DNA of 64,000 nt, taken from the NCBI GenBank assembly GCA_014529385.2, contig CM043967.1, forward strand, positions 127,259,182-127,323,181, written 5' to 3'. Shown here piece by piece: positions 1 to 10,769 of this stretch. A program made the position numbers and the translations under genes. The first letter of the stretch is position 1. Each line of letters starts with the position of its first letter. The notes beneath the pieces were generated by a model that saw only the letters and a list, made by a program, of their open reading frames with translations, was not told the origin of the DNA and searched no databases. Origin of the DNA: Adiantum capillus-veneris. Lineage: Eukaryota > Streptophyta > Polypodiopsida > Polypodiales > Pteridaceae.

Positions 1-424
1 AGATTATTTAATGCTTTAGCCAGCTAGCATAATTAATCTCGACATAGGAATCCTCTATAGAAAAGAGGCTATGGAGCAATAGGATTAACATAAATATAAT
101 TAAATTACCCTTAATTAATACCTCCTTTGTGGGTTATATGATGTAGAAAGGATTCACAAAAGATTGATCTGGCGGCAACACTTCCTTGCACTGTCTTGGG
201 AATTGTGTGTAAAATTGGGTAGGAATGCTCCTTATATAGGCTTCTGGGGTTTCTTGATGGCCAAGGCTTGCTCATACCTCCCTTGCTTGCCCCCTCTTGC
301 CAAAAGAATAAGTAGAGGTGTCACAAGACTCGCACTAACCACTAGAGGTGTCCCCATTTACCTAATTAAGTGAAAACAACATTAGAGAATATTTTAATGC
401 GCACAACTCTTGATTATGTGTCAC
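1..424. other. Unassigned AT-rich sequence
   Basis: No coding homology seen. A TATATA string lies near 233, followed by moderately GC-rich sequence, so it could be the end of an LTR, but no matching copy is in the window. Confidence 0.3.
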
Positions 425-2300
425 AATATGGATGCACAATTGCTCTAGATGGTTGAAATTGTCGGAAAAAACCATTGATTAATGTGATGTTGATTTTTCC
501 AAAAGGTCCTATCTTTCTTAAAGCGGTCGATACATCTTGAAAGAGAAAACTAGTGGATATCTTGCTGGTGTATATGAACATTCAATCAGAAGAGTAAGGG
601 GACCTAAAAATGTGACTGCCTTTGTCACAGATAATGCATCTTACTACAAAGCAGCTGGAAAAGCAATTGAAGCAAAGTATGTAGAGATTACATGGGTTCC
701 ATGTGCTGCTCACACTTTGAATTTTTTCTTAAAGGACTTTGGGAACGTTATTCTATTAAGAAAACTCTTCTCTATGCAAACCACTTGGTGAAGTTTATAA
801 GAGAGCATTCTTTTTATTACGCTGTGTTTAGAACAAAGTCCCCAACCAAAAATTTACAGTTTTTTTTGTGTGACCCGTTTTGTGACAGGATATTACGTTC
901 TCTCTACACTGCAGCAGGTTAAAGCATCCCTTGTTGAAACAATGGCATATAGAATATGTAAGGAAATGGGTCCTATCGACAAGGCTACTAGCACAGCCAG
1001 ACAGTGTGTACCCTAGGGGGAGGCTATAAGATAGCACGGTTGGGTGGAGACTAGCACACGCATTACCACCGCCCTTTCACTGGTATCCGGGCTATTTTTT
1101 GGGAGGAGGTGAAAAGCGGGTTGCATGTGCGTGCGATGCACTACTTATCTCCCATGTTCCACAGAGAGCAACGTCTCCGCTGTGCAGCAGAAAGAAGACA
1201 AGCACAGTTTCCTAGGCGAGACAGGGAGCAAAGCTGACCGCGGACGCCCCACCTACACCCTCCATAGCACATGACTAAGGCAAGCGACCAAGGCAAACTC
1301 GATCGGCAACTCAACGGCACTGAGGCTCCGAAGGCTTTCATTGGTGTCGTTGGTTGTGTGCATAGGAAGCCCGCTTAACCCTTGCATGAAGGAGGGTTGA
1401 ACCCCCCCCCTATGGGACATTTGGCTTGATAAATATCCCAAGTATGAACTTGCTACTTTTAAATTCTATCAGCTTGTAAACTCTCCTATTGTTTGGAGAA
1501 ATCTAGACAAAATTGTTACTGTCACAGAACCCTTCACTCATCTAATACGATTAGTTGACAAAGAAGCCTCTATCTTTGTATGGGTGTACTGGTACATACA
1601 TGGATCCTCTTGCAAGTTAAAAGATTGTGCATCTTATTTAAGAAAAGAGAAATCCATGATAATGTTGTTTGTCAAAAGATGATGGGAGCAACTGCATATT
1701 CCTTTACATGGAGCAGGTTTTGTCTTGGATCCCAACTTCGAAATGCACGAGCAATCTTCAAACAATCAAGTAATTAGTGATTTTAAGAAAGTGTGTGCCC
1801 AACTATTAGGCAATGTGCAAGGACATGTGGCATATACTAGCAGAGAAAGAATGTTTGGGGATCCTTGGCATATAGATTCTATTAAGACGATGAGCGCATC
1901 AGTTTGGTGGAAAGAGTACGGTGGAGAAAGAGTGAAACTTCAACATGTGGCTATGAGAGTATTGTCTGTTGCGCCTCAAGTGGTAGTTGTGAAAGAACTT
2001 GGTCTTTGTTTGCTTTTGTGCAAACTAAAAAACAAAATTGATTAAGTTATAAACGACTTGCAAACTTGGTTTATGTATTCTGTAACATGTGACTTATGCA
2101 TAAGCCACCAAAGTCAGCCACACGTACCACAGAAGAAATATTCGTGCGCTTTCAAACACATGAAGCAATTGCAAATGAGCTCAACTCCGATAATGAAATG
2201 GAATGAAACCCGAAAGATATTGATCTAGAATATTCAAATGTCAAAGAAATTGATGACATGGTGCGTGTGATTGAGGGGACAAATGAGCTATGAAGTTTGT
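425..2300 (+). pseudogene. hAT-1: decayed hAT transposase (DUF659 type)
   Basis: Remnant of a hAT cut-and-paste transposase in several frames. At 431-540 a DUF659-like stretch reads PLINVML and PKGPIFLKAVD. At 600-770 follow FVTDNASYYKAAGKAI and WVPCAAHTLN, the usual hAT block with the D-N pair and CAAH motif. At 865-960 the TRFVTGYYVL segment matches the family's ETRF motif. At 1441-1600 FYQLVNSPIVW and FTEP-like residues continue the domain, and 1860-1960 gives WHID, SASVWWKEYG and LQHVAMRVLS, the C-terminal dimerisation region. The expected DGW motif near 450 reads DG-stop (TGG to TGA). There is a frameshift at a T run near 862 and a roughly 405-bp interruption at 1011-1416. No terminal inverted repeats were found. 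Non-functional. Confidence 0.85.
1011..1416. mobile_element. Possible MITE-like insertion in hAT-1
   Basis: A GC-richer block of about 405 bp interrupts the hAT domain; recognisable transposase resumes at 1441. Its ends are imperfect inverted repeats: the left begins CCCTAGGGGGAGG (from 1011) and the right, read on the other strand, begins CCCATAGGGGGGGG (from 1416). No coding potential. A clear target duplication was not found, so this could also be a deletion-replacement scar. Confidence 0.4.
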
Positions 2301-2361
2301 ACTATATTCTCAATTAATTTTGCAATGCGGAAACTATGTGGAGTTTAGCTTCACAATCTCT

Positions 2362-2364
<3 letters not shown>

Positions 2365-2411
<47 letters not shown>
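2365..2411. repeat. (TG)n microsatellite
   Basis: Uninterrupted TG dinucleotides follow a short CT tract, directly downstream of the hAT-1 relic. Confidence 0.95.
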
Positions 2412-2412
<1 letters not shown>

Positions 2413-2639
2413 ACTCTCACCCTCTTTCTCTCTCATTGTATCTCTTTCTCTCCATATGATCGATATCATTGTCAAAAAGAGGGAGGAAGAGAGAACATAA
2501 CTTACACAATTGCAACAACATTGTCACGTCCATTTGTTCCAACAAATAGAGATTTACATACCAAAAAGAGGTTTTAGTTATAAATCTTGAGATTTAAGAT
2601 ACAAAAAAGCTTAGTATTGTTTGGGAGATTTAATTTAAA

Positions 2640-4840
2640 TCATGGGCTTGTTCTCCAAAGAGATCAGATACACAAAATTTTGAATTGCAAAATGAATCAC
2701 TTGGACCCACATTGCCTACCTCTTCTTTGTTAACAGGCCCATACCTTGCCTTATACCATGCCAACTTTCTTTCTAGCTTTGCTATACAAGTGCACATCAT
2801 GGCTGGGGTCTCTCCTTGACTTGCCAAATCCACACCTTGGGTTGCAAGTTGCTCAATGACCGCGGTTTCTTTGGACAAATATGTGTAACCTCTCTTGCGA
2901 GGAGGATCTTCTTGATTGGCTTTCTATGCATGAATCTTCTCAACTGGGCGTCCTTTGCCAACATCCTATAGTGGGATGATTGTTCCAATCTACATTGAGC
3001 CGCAATACATAATAACAATAGCATTTTTGCACAAAGTAAATTGCCACTTGATTATTATTTGGTGGCGATCTGTACACTTGGATAAATCTTGAAAGGATAT
3101 TTCTTGCGAGGACACTGTGTTGCAGATCTAAAACCTCAAAGGGAGTGGAAGACTTATCATTTTCATTGATTCCAAAGTGATCGGGCATAGTTGTGTGCAT
3201 TGCCTGTATTTTAGTGGCTCTCCTTGAAGTTTTGATTTGTCTTCTTGGGACACAACAAAAGCGCTAATATCTCCTTGAGCCATCGGAATCTCTTCCTCTC
3301 TGTAAATTTGTTGAGCCAATGCATGATTAAGCAAAGGATCGTTAGGCTGTGATGCATTCTTGATGGGAGCAATATCTTCCATACCTGAAATGCAAAATAA
3401 TAAACTTTAATGAGACAGGTCTTAGCACCTAGTAAAGAGAGATGATTTAGAGGATTTCAACGATCCAACTTGAAATACTTTAAAACCTTAACTTGAAGAA
3501 CTTTAAAGACGTAACTAAAAATACAATTAAAGATGTAGTTTGAAATATCACCACACATTGCACACCATCAATGACAAGAAAGTGCGTTACTGGTCTAATC
3601 ATCAACAGGCATCGAGCGAGATTTGGTTACAACAAGACAACCAACATTATGGGCTCCATTCAACAAAGGCTTAAATCCCATATTTTAGGTCTATCTAAGG
3701 GTTTGGAGAATTTTCCACTGGCAAGATGTTTGTTTGCATTTTGTAAAAGTTCTCGCTTGAGAACCTCGGAGGGCTCTGGAATACATGCAACCAAGTGTCT
3801 AAGAATATATGAGAGACTTTATATATCAGATGCTTTGGTGAAAGGAGGAGGATTGGTGCTGATACTTTCAGGGGAAGTCCATGGATGATCTTGCTCAAAT
3901 TGAGTTGTGCTTTGAGGGGTGAAATTTGGCAGCTTGAGAAATGTTGCCAAAGTGTTTGATGGTGTACTTTGTCCCCATCCACAATGCCTGCATACACTCC
4001 TCGCTCGCCAAAATGTAATAGAGTATTTATAATGTGTAGATCATTGTGAATGAAGTCGTGACTATGCACAAATTTCATCGTCTGTAGAAGACGGTTGCAA
4101 ATCAATAAATTTTTGTCTATGAACTACATTACAATTCCAGATGTGTGTTGAAAGTCTCTGATTGCAGTCTTGCTTCCATCATGATGGCATGCCTGAATCC
4201 ACTGCTCAAGGTGACCTCCATTCCAAAGCTTGAAGATCAACATAGGCCTTTTTCTATAACCAACAAGAGCACAGGGCAATATCATGCCACAATGCTGAGC
4301 AGTTGTAGTAGCTATCTCTTCTAGCACAATTTTTAATGTCGGATGGCATCCTACCTGGTCCTTGTAGATATTTTCCACATAGACAGCATCTTTGAGGATA
4401 GGATGGGCCATTGAAACTTGTTTCACATTCGCAAAACATCCCTCACCTAATTGGGGTGCTTGAAAGTGAAAGATAGAATGCTCCCCAAGTAAGTGTAGGA
4501 CATAAGGACATGTCATATCATCCAGGTGTACAAACTAAGTGCTCAACACCTGAAGGAGGAGAAACATCCTCTTTTGTCCTAGGAATTTTGAAGAGCCTTT
4601 GATCTTATCCTTGCTCTTCAATTATGAATGTAGTAGTGCCACAAGCTGCATTCACTCTTTCATTGCAGGTTTGGTTTTGATGTTTGGATGAAGCATTCTC
4701 TCAAATCTTCTAGTGACATGGCCTAATAATTGCTTTATTGTGTTATGCATCACTCCATTAGTGCGCAGAGCTGGGTCAAATGAAATAAGAAATGCACTCC
4801 ACAGCTTCAGCCAGCACTGTTCCACAAGTTCAATCACAAA
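2640..4840 (-). pseudogene. Decayed protein-kinase-like gene
   Basis: Pieces read from high to low coordinates on the minus strand. Around 4450 is a glycine-loop-like LGEGCFANV. Around 4090-4020 is HSHDFIHNDLHIINTLL, which resembles the HRDL...N catalytic loop with HND and the metal-binding Asn. The expected DFG motif just after it is degenerate (VDGDK). The segment 3382-2640 could be a downstream exon: an acceptor-like TTTCAG precedes it at about 3385. An upstream piece at 4837-4655 has no recognised domain. The lobes lie in different frames with stops between them, so no active kinase is expected. It may be a remnant of a host kinase or of a kinase carried by a mobile element. Confidence 0.55.
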
Positions 4841-5192
4841 ATCATTGAACTTTATTGCAGTGGATCAAATTCCCGTCGCAAACGATCGTCTAAGCTCCAT
4901 AGGGAGACAAAACTAGAGTATTACAAATGATTTTGTGATGTTGACGCGTTAACTTTGTCTCTACCAGGACTGAAGCTTGAAAATACATGAAGAAAATATA
5001 AGTAAGGTAAATCTAGAATAGATATAAATTTGACATAGATTGTAAATGGTTCTAAACAAAAACATTTCATGGACAATAATAACAACGAGTAACGAAAAAC
5101 CTTAAAAACTTATATAATTCCTCCATGCAGTGTGACGTAATGGTTAGAAATATCCAAAGACGAAAAATGTATGATAACAATCTCCTTGCACT

Positions 5193-5193
<1 letters not shown>
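4841..5193. other. Unassigned AT-rich sequence
   Basis: I see no coding or repeat structure here beyond general AT richness. It separates the kinase relic from a long CT tract. Confidence 0.4.

Positions 5194-5263
<70 letters not shown>
5194..5263. repeat. (CT)n microsatellite, about 70 bp
   Basis: Uninterrupted CT dinucleotides. Similar long GA/CT tracts recur throughout the window. Confidence 0.98.
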
Positions 5264-5264
<1 letters not shown>

Positions 5265-5469
5265 GTGCGGCAATTCGTTTGAGCTGTCACGGTACCTTTT
5301 TTTTATAAGGAAAACAGTATTTCAATCGAGCTATATTATAGTTAAATCAAAATATAGTTCGATCAAAATAAGGTTTATTAAAAAATACACGTATAATATG
5401 GGTATACAACGTATATAATCAAAATATGTGTACAATTTTTTATATACAAGGATATAAATGAAGCTTAGG

Positions 5470-7387
5470 TGGTGCTACAAAGCACATTACCTCACATCGT
5501 CATTTGTTTACCTCTATTGAGTTTGTCCCTCACGGGAATACGGTGATTTGTGCCAACAATGCCTCTTATATTGTTCAAGGACTTGGAAGGTGCTTAGTCC
5601 TGCAAATTGTAGTTCTTTCACACTTGTTGATGCATTGTAGGTACTTGGGATAAAAAAGAACCTTTTTTTCTATATGTGCACTTGCTAGACTTGGTCTCGT
5701 AGTCAACATTTCGGATGGCAGATCTCATTAGTCATGATCTCGGTTTTGGTGATGAAATTGTTGCATATGACCTTTTGTGTTGTGGGCTATATAATCTCAC
5801 TTTGTATGACAAGTGTGGGTAAAATTTTGCAAATGTAGTTGCAGACTCAAGGACTGTTTCATATGCAAAACTATGGCATGCATATTTTAGGCATCTAAAT
5901 TTTGCTAGTTTGCTTCGTTTGTAAAAATTTGATATGGTTGCTTCTTTGCCGCCTCTTGAAGCACCTATCAAACATGTTTGTGAAGGCTGTATTTTGGGTA
6001 AAATGTAGCATGCTAAGTTTCCAAAGGATGAGTCAGTTCGTGCTACATGCAGATTGCAACTTGTGCATAGTGATGTTTGTGGGCCTATGCAAACTCCATC
6101 CTTGGGAAATTACTTGTATTTCATTACTTTCATTGATGACTACTCCAGGCATGCATGGGTATATCCGTTGAAAGCTAAGTCTGAAGTGTTTATGTGCTTC
6201 AAGCAATTTCTTGTTATGGTTGAAAATGTCTCAAAGTGTACTATGTGCACCCTTCGTTCCGGTCGAGGGGGGAGTATATGTCTCATGAATTTGATGCATT
6301 TTTGGCAAGTCGTGTGATAAAACACCAATGTACAGTGTCATATACACCTCAGCAAATGGTGTTGCTGATGAGAGGAAAAACAAGTTTCTTACAGAAATGG
6401 AAATATGTATGGTCAAGAGTCAAGCTTTACCACATTCTTTTTGGATCAAGGCTGTCATGTGTGTCACTTATGTACTCACCATGTGTCCTACAAAAGTGTT
6501 GTAGTCTATGACTCCATATGAAGCATTGCATGATAGAAATTCATCTATTGAGCACATGCGTGTTTTTGGTTGTCTTACATATGCTTTGGTGCCACAAACA
6601 CAGTGTAGAAAATTGAATGATAAGGCTGCCAAATGTATTTTTGTTGGTTATAGTGCTAAAAGCAAAGGTTATAGATTATATCATCCACAAACAAAGTGTA
6701 TTCTCGTTTCACGGGATGTTGTGTTTATGGAAGATTTTGCTCAGCCCTTGTTGTCATGTACTAAAAACAGTAATGTAAACTCACAGGACATTTATGACAC
6801 TTTGTTGCCTCTTTTTAGAGGTGGAAGTTTGAATGTAAATTCCAATGAGGAAAATTTACAATGAGGGTTTCTGAAATGTTACAGATCATCCTATTACTGA
6901 TGCAGATGTAGATGATGTACTTGATGAGGAAAGGGCTGAAAATGAGCAAGCTAGAGGTATGCCAAAAAGGCTGGTGCATACATTGCATGACAGTAAATTG
7001 GATGCACCTTTGTCTAGTCGCACTCGTGCAGGCTCTAGTCATGCATCTTATGCATCAGATTGTTATGTTTTGGCTATGTCTAGCTTACATGATGTTGAGG
7101 AACCTCTGTCTTTTGACGAAGCACAAAATTAAAAAATGATGCACTTATAGAAAATGACACATGGTCTTTATGTGATTTTCCTCCCAGAAAAAAGGACATT
7201 GGTACAAAGTGAATTTACAAGTTGAAATGCAATCCAGATTGTGAGGTTGATCGCCATAAGACTCGACTTGTTGAAAAAGGCTATGTGCAGCAGAAAGGCA
7301 TAGATTATGAAGAAACTTTTTTTCCCACTTGTCTTATAAGTACTATTCATTTTCTATGTGCATTGGCAGCTCATTTTGGTTGGGATG
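5470..7387 (+). pseudogene. pol: Copia-1 relic, part 1: protease to start of RT
   Basis: 5'-truncated Ty1/copia polyprotein; no gag or 5' LTR is seen upstream. At 5470-5510 the frame reads GGATKHITSH, a protease flap-side motif with the active-site D-S-G already changed. GAG-pre-integrase follows (LWHAYFRHLNFASL, near 5875), then integrase with VHSDVCGPM (near 6060) and FITFIDDYSRHAWV. The integrase C-terminal block at 6508-6864 contains GYSAKSKGYRLYHP. The RT N-terminus runs at 7110-7387 with several stops. The end at 7387 is the insertion point of the chromovirus; RT resumes at 26225 in register. Many frameshifts and stops mark it as old. Confidence 0.9.
7383..7387. repeat. Left target-site duplication GGATG of chromovirus
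   Basis: GGATG stands immediately before the TG of the left LTR and is repeated immediately after the CA of the right LTR at 26220-26224. Joining the flanks restores copia RT sequence, so this is a 5-bp LTR-retrotransposon duplication. Confidence 0.93.
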
Positions 7388-8959
7388 TGTAACATTTAAT
7401 GGACTAATAACTTATGTGTAGCGGAAAATTAGCATGAACATAGTGGGAATTTCATTAGAATAGATTCCTAATGAGAATTACAAGAGTGCTTGGGTGGAGA
7501 GAGCAACAAAAAGCATAACACCTAGTTAGATAGCATCGACAATACTTTCAAAAGAGAGAGAAATTAAGCTATTGACAACAGCTGAGGACCGGATTTGCAT
7601 GGAGCCGGTCCCCCCTCCAAAAGGCTTTGTATTATGGTTTCTCCCATCAAGAGAGACATTGTACAATACAATTCTTTGTGTTCCTTCAAGACTAGCTAGT
7701 GCAATGAAGATGGAAACTTCATGCACTAAGCAAAACACCAAACAAACACAACTTGAATTATCCCCGTTCTCAGACCCAAGACCTCACACACCTTCGAAGA
7801 TGGTGAGAGCTAGCAGGGTATGCGAGTAGATTGAGAGGAAGAAGGAGTATCTTACAAGAAAGATGTACATCTCCTCACATAATCACTCATATGTAGCATG
7901 GCTTAGCTTAGTAATTAGCTTGGTAGAGGAGATGAGCATGCATTGAAGCTTGGCTCTTGGTTGGATTTGCATCCACATGCCAAGAGAGTGTTGATGTAGG
8001 CTTCTATCTCACAAGCTTGGGAAGAGATAGTCTTCTCTTTCTTCACACATGAGCTTGTGTGAGTGTGTGTGTGTGTGTTAATGCCTTGCAAAAATCAGCC
8101 CCCTCTCTCTCTTGGGCGAGCCCTCTTGCTAATTGCTCTTGCTGAAGCCTCATTGGCCCTCCCCAAGTCAAGCCAATTACAATTAAGCAGCATAAGTGAT
8201 AGCCTTCTGACATGTGTCCCCCTTTCCCCTTTTGTGAGAGCTTTAGGTTATTAAATAATTAAACTAAACTCTCATTGGACCCCTTTGCCTCCTGGCCAAT
8301 AGGAATCAGGCAAGCCATGGGGCTCCTGAATGCTCATTGGTCCCCTTGGGAGACTGCCCAATAGTCTTCTAGGAGACTTAATTCTCATTGGTTTCTTTTA
8401 TTAAATGTTTTTAAATTAATTAAACTAGATTTACTCTAGCTTAATTCTCATTGGTCCACTTCAAGGGTCATCCAATAGAAATTGGGCACACCTTGTGGGC
8501 ATCTGGCCTAGGGAGCTGACATGTGTCCCTCATTCCCTTTGTGTAAAGGGAGCCTGTGTGTGTGTGTGTGTGTGTGTGTAGATTTCTCTCTCATCCCCTA
8601 CCTTTAGGGCTCGCCCCCTCCCATGTAGGGATGTGCAAAGACTTTTAGGGCACACACAAAGCATCCAATTTTCCCTAGGGTTGACCTTTGGACACAACCT
8701 TTGAATTTTGGAACCTTAGCATTTTGGAAGTCTGAATGGGCTGAACCTTAGGGTATTTTTAGCCCATTGTTGCACATGGCTCTTTTGCAAATGGCCTCCC
8801 CTTTGGATCCCTATTTTCCCTCCTTTGGATCCCTACTGTGGCCGGTCTGCTAGCTTAGTCAATATTCTAGCTTTTTCTCCCCTGGCACTTCCCCACATTA
8901 AATGATCAGTTTAATATGAGAAAATCATTTAGGAGAATTAGATATTGATTATTATGACA
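7388..8959 (-). repeat. Chromovirus 3' LTR
   Basis: 1572 bp, TG...CA ends, near-identical to 24663-26219. The length difference is mostly due to longer TG microsatellites here (8061-8078 and 8559-8579). Contains an array of CCAAT boxes. The few substitutions suggest a fairly recent insertion. Confidence 0.93.
8149..8485 (-). promoter_or_regulatory. CCAAT-box array in chromovirus LTR
   Basis: Within 8273-8485 there are eight CCAAT pentamers counting both strands: ATTGG at about 8273, 8336, 8387, 8449 and 8481, and CCAAT at about 8296, 8358 and 8472. Another ATTGG lies near 8149. They sit in degenerate repeats of the form CTCATTGG...CCAATAG. In transcription direction (minus) they lie upstream of an AT-rich TTATTTAATA-like TATA candidate at 8247-8260. 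The same array is in the other LTR. CCAAT is the NF-Y site; an enhancer role in U3 is inferred. Confidence 0.5.
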
Positions 8960-8972
8960 TTACCTCTCTCTT
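8960..8972 (-). promoter_or_regulatory. Chromovirus polypurine tract
   Basis: On the minus strand AAGAGAGAGGTAA abuts the TG of the 3' LTR, where the plus-strand primer for reverse transcription is expected. Confidence 0.7.
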
Positions 8973-9317
8973 GAAATCATAGTCGTCCTCGACTATGGTG
9001 TAGAGAAGATAAAGCATATTCATGAGTCTTTTTCTTAGCGGGTAGAGGATCACTATGTTACCCTAGGACTATCATTCGACAACGGATGACTAGTCCATTT
9101 GGCGCTTGAGAGCCTGAGGCTGCCGCAAGCATGTCTACACATTAGTCCTATCAGTCTTCCATAGTAGAGTGACAAGCTCTACTTGGTGTTTGGGAGACGT
9201 CGTCTCCTCAAACTTGATGTACGCATGCATACTACTTCATTTTTGTGCACAAATAAAGAAAAAGAGAGTCTTATAAGACAAAAACTTTGTTCATTTTTAA
9301 CATTTTGTACATTTGCT
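8973..9317. other. Chromovirus 3' untranslated segment
   Basis: Between the end of the chromodomain frame (9318) and the polypurine tract. No reading frame or repeat of note; it is part of the element because it lies between pol and LTR. Confidence 0.6.
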
Positions 9318-10769
9318 TACTCTTGGGAAGCATTGTAAGCATTGACAAGGTTTAGGTTATCCTTTAATTGTATGCCTTGCATCCATCTAGCATCTTCAAA
9401 AGGATAATTCTTAAACTTAATAAGATATCGTCGAATAGTCTTACCGCCTCTTAGTACCTTGTCTTCATGTCGGAGAATGGACTCGGGCTACAACACCTCC
9501 TCTTGGTCCTTGATCTCCGGTGGGTCTTCAATAGTTGGTTCTTGAGGTGGCTCTCCTTTGTAAGGCTTTAATAGGCTCACATGGAAAGCATTGTGTATGA
9601 GCCAATGATTGGGCAACTTGAGTTGATAGGCCATATCATTGATTGGCCTAAGAATCTGAAAGGGACCATAGTACCTTTTTGCTACTTTAACATAGTACTT
9701 TTGGTGGCCCGTAGGATTCTTGCCCGTCGTGTGCCTCAATCGAGCCTTGGTAAACTTTAACAAGACCCAATCATTTTCTTTAAAGGCTTGGGATCTTCTG
9801 TGCTTGTCAGCAGCAGCCTTTTGCCTTTGCTGTGAGATAGAGATAGCATCCTTAATCTTTTGAAAAGATTCTTGTAGGTCTCGGCTATACTCATCTGCAG
9901 CGAAGATCTTCCCATGTACCTTAAGTAGCAAGGGACTTTTTGATCTTCCCTCAATTACCTCGAAAGGTGCTTTTCCCGTGGAAGTATGTACAGTGTTATT
10001 GTAAGCATACTCCACTAGGGGTAAGTACTTCTCCCATTGGGATCTTTGATCTACTTCCGTTACATAGGATTTTAGTAGATCGAGAATGGTTAGGTTAGCT
10101 ATTTCACTTTGGCCATCATTTTGTGGATGATAGGCCGAAGAGAAGTTTAGCCTTCTTCCTAAATTCTCAAAGAGACCCTTCCAAAAATTACTGGTCATTC
10201 TAGGATCTCTATCCGACACTATGGACATGGGCAAGCCATGGTACTTCAAAATTTGTGAAATAAAGAGGGTTTCCATTTGATGGGCTTTGATAGTCTTTTT
10301 GACAGGTATAAAATGAGCTTGTTTACCCATGGATAGACTTAGGCAATCCAAAGATCAAATCCATGGATATGCTCTCCCATGGTGAATTAGGGATTGGCAA
10401 GGGTTGAAGCAATCCAAGTTGCTTCCCTCTATCAAATTTTGTCTTTTGGCATACCACACATTTGGAAACATACTCTTGTATGTTCACTTTCATGGTAGGC
10501 CAATAGAAATATGTTTCAATTCCCTTTAAGGTAGACTGAATCCCTCTATGCCCCGCATAAGGTGGAGCATGAGATTCATACATTACTTTCTCACGTAGTG
10601 AGTTAGTAACGCATAGTCTATTGCCATAGAGAAGATAACCATCTTGTAAAGTAAATGGTTCTTCTTTCTTTCCTAATGCAAGGACTGAAATCACATCTCT
10701 AAAATTGGGATCAATAGCATACTCATCTATCATTGAAGATAGATCATTGTGAGTTGCTATGGAAACCGC
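9318..10769 (-). pseudogene. pol: Chromovirus integrase and chromodomain (broken)
   Basis: Read from 10769 downwards. First is the H2C2 zinc finger (HAPPYAGH ... CVVCQK) at about 10600-10440, then the core: catalytic D in MDLIFGLP, D in VSDRDPR and E in DGQSEIAN. A frameshift separates the first D (10323-10733 frame) from the rest (9488-10351 frame). The C-terminal block ends at a TAG at 9488-9490. In the same frame beyond it, 9487-9318 encodes a chromodomain-like segment (ILRHEDKVLRGGKTIRRYLI, then FEDARWM), which would tether integration to heterochromatin. The domain is complete but cut off by one stop. The upstream part of pol lies beyond the nested Tat element and continues at 20817. Confidence 0.88.
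10766..10769. repeat. Left target-site duplication CCGC of Tat element
   Basis: CCGC precedes the left LTR and follows the right LTR (20817-20820). A fifth base (A) would be shared with the terminal A of the LTR, so the duplication may be ACCGC. Joining the flanks restores the chromovirus RNase H to integrase linker in frame. Confidence 0.85.

Noticed and set aside
2290-2577. 95-codon frame across the TG tract
   Set aside because: The middle third is Cys-Val repeats produced by (TG)n.
3571-3888. Plus-strand frame of 105 codons
   Set aside because: It is antisense to the kinase-like relic and has no motif.
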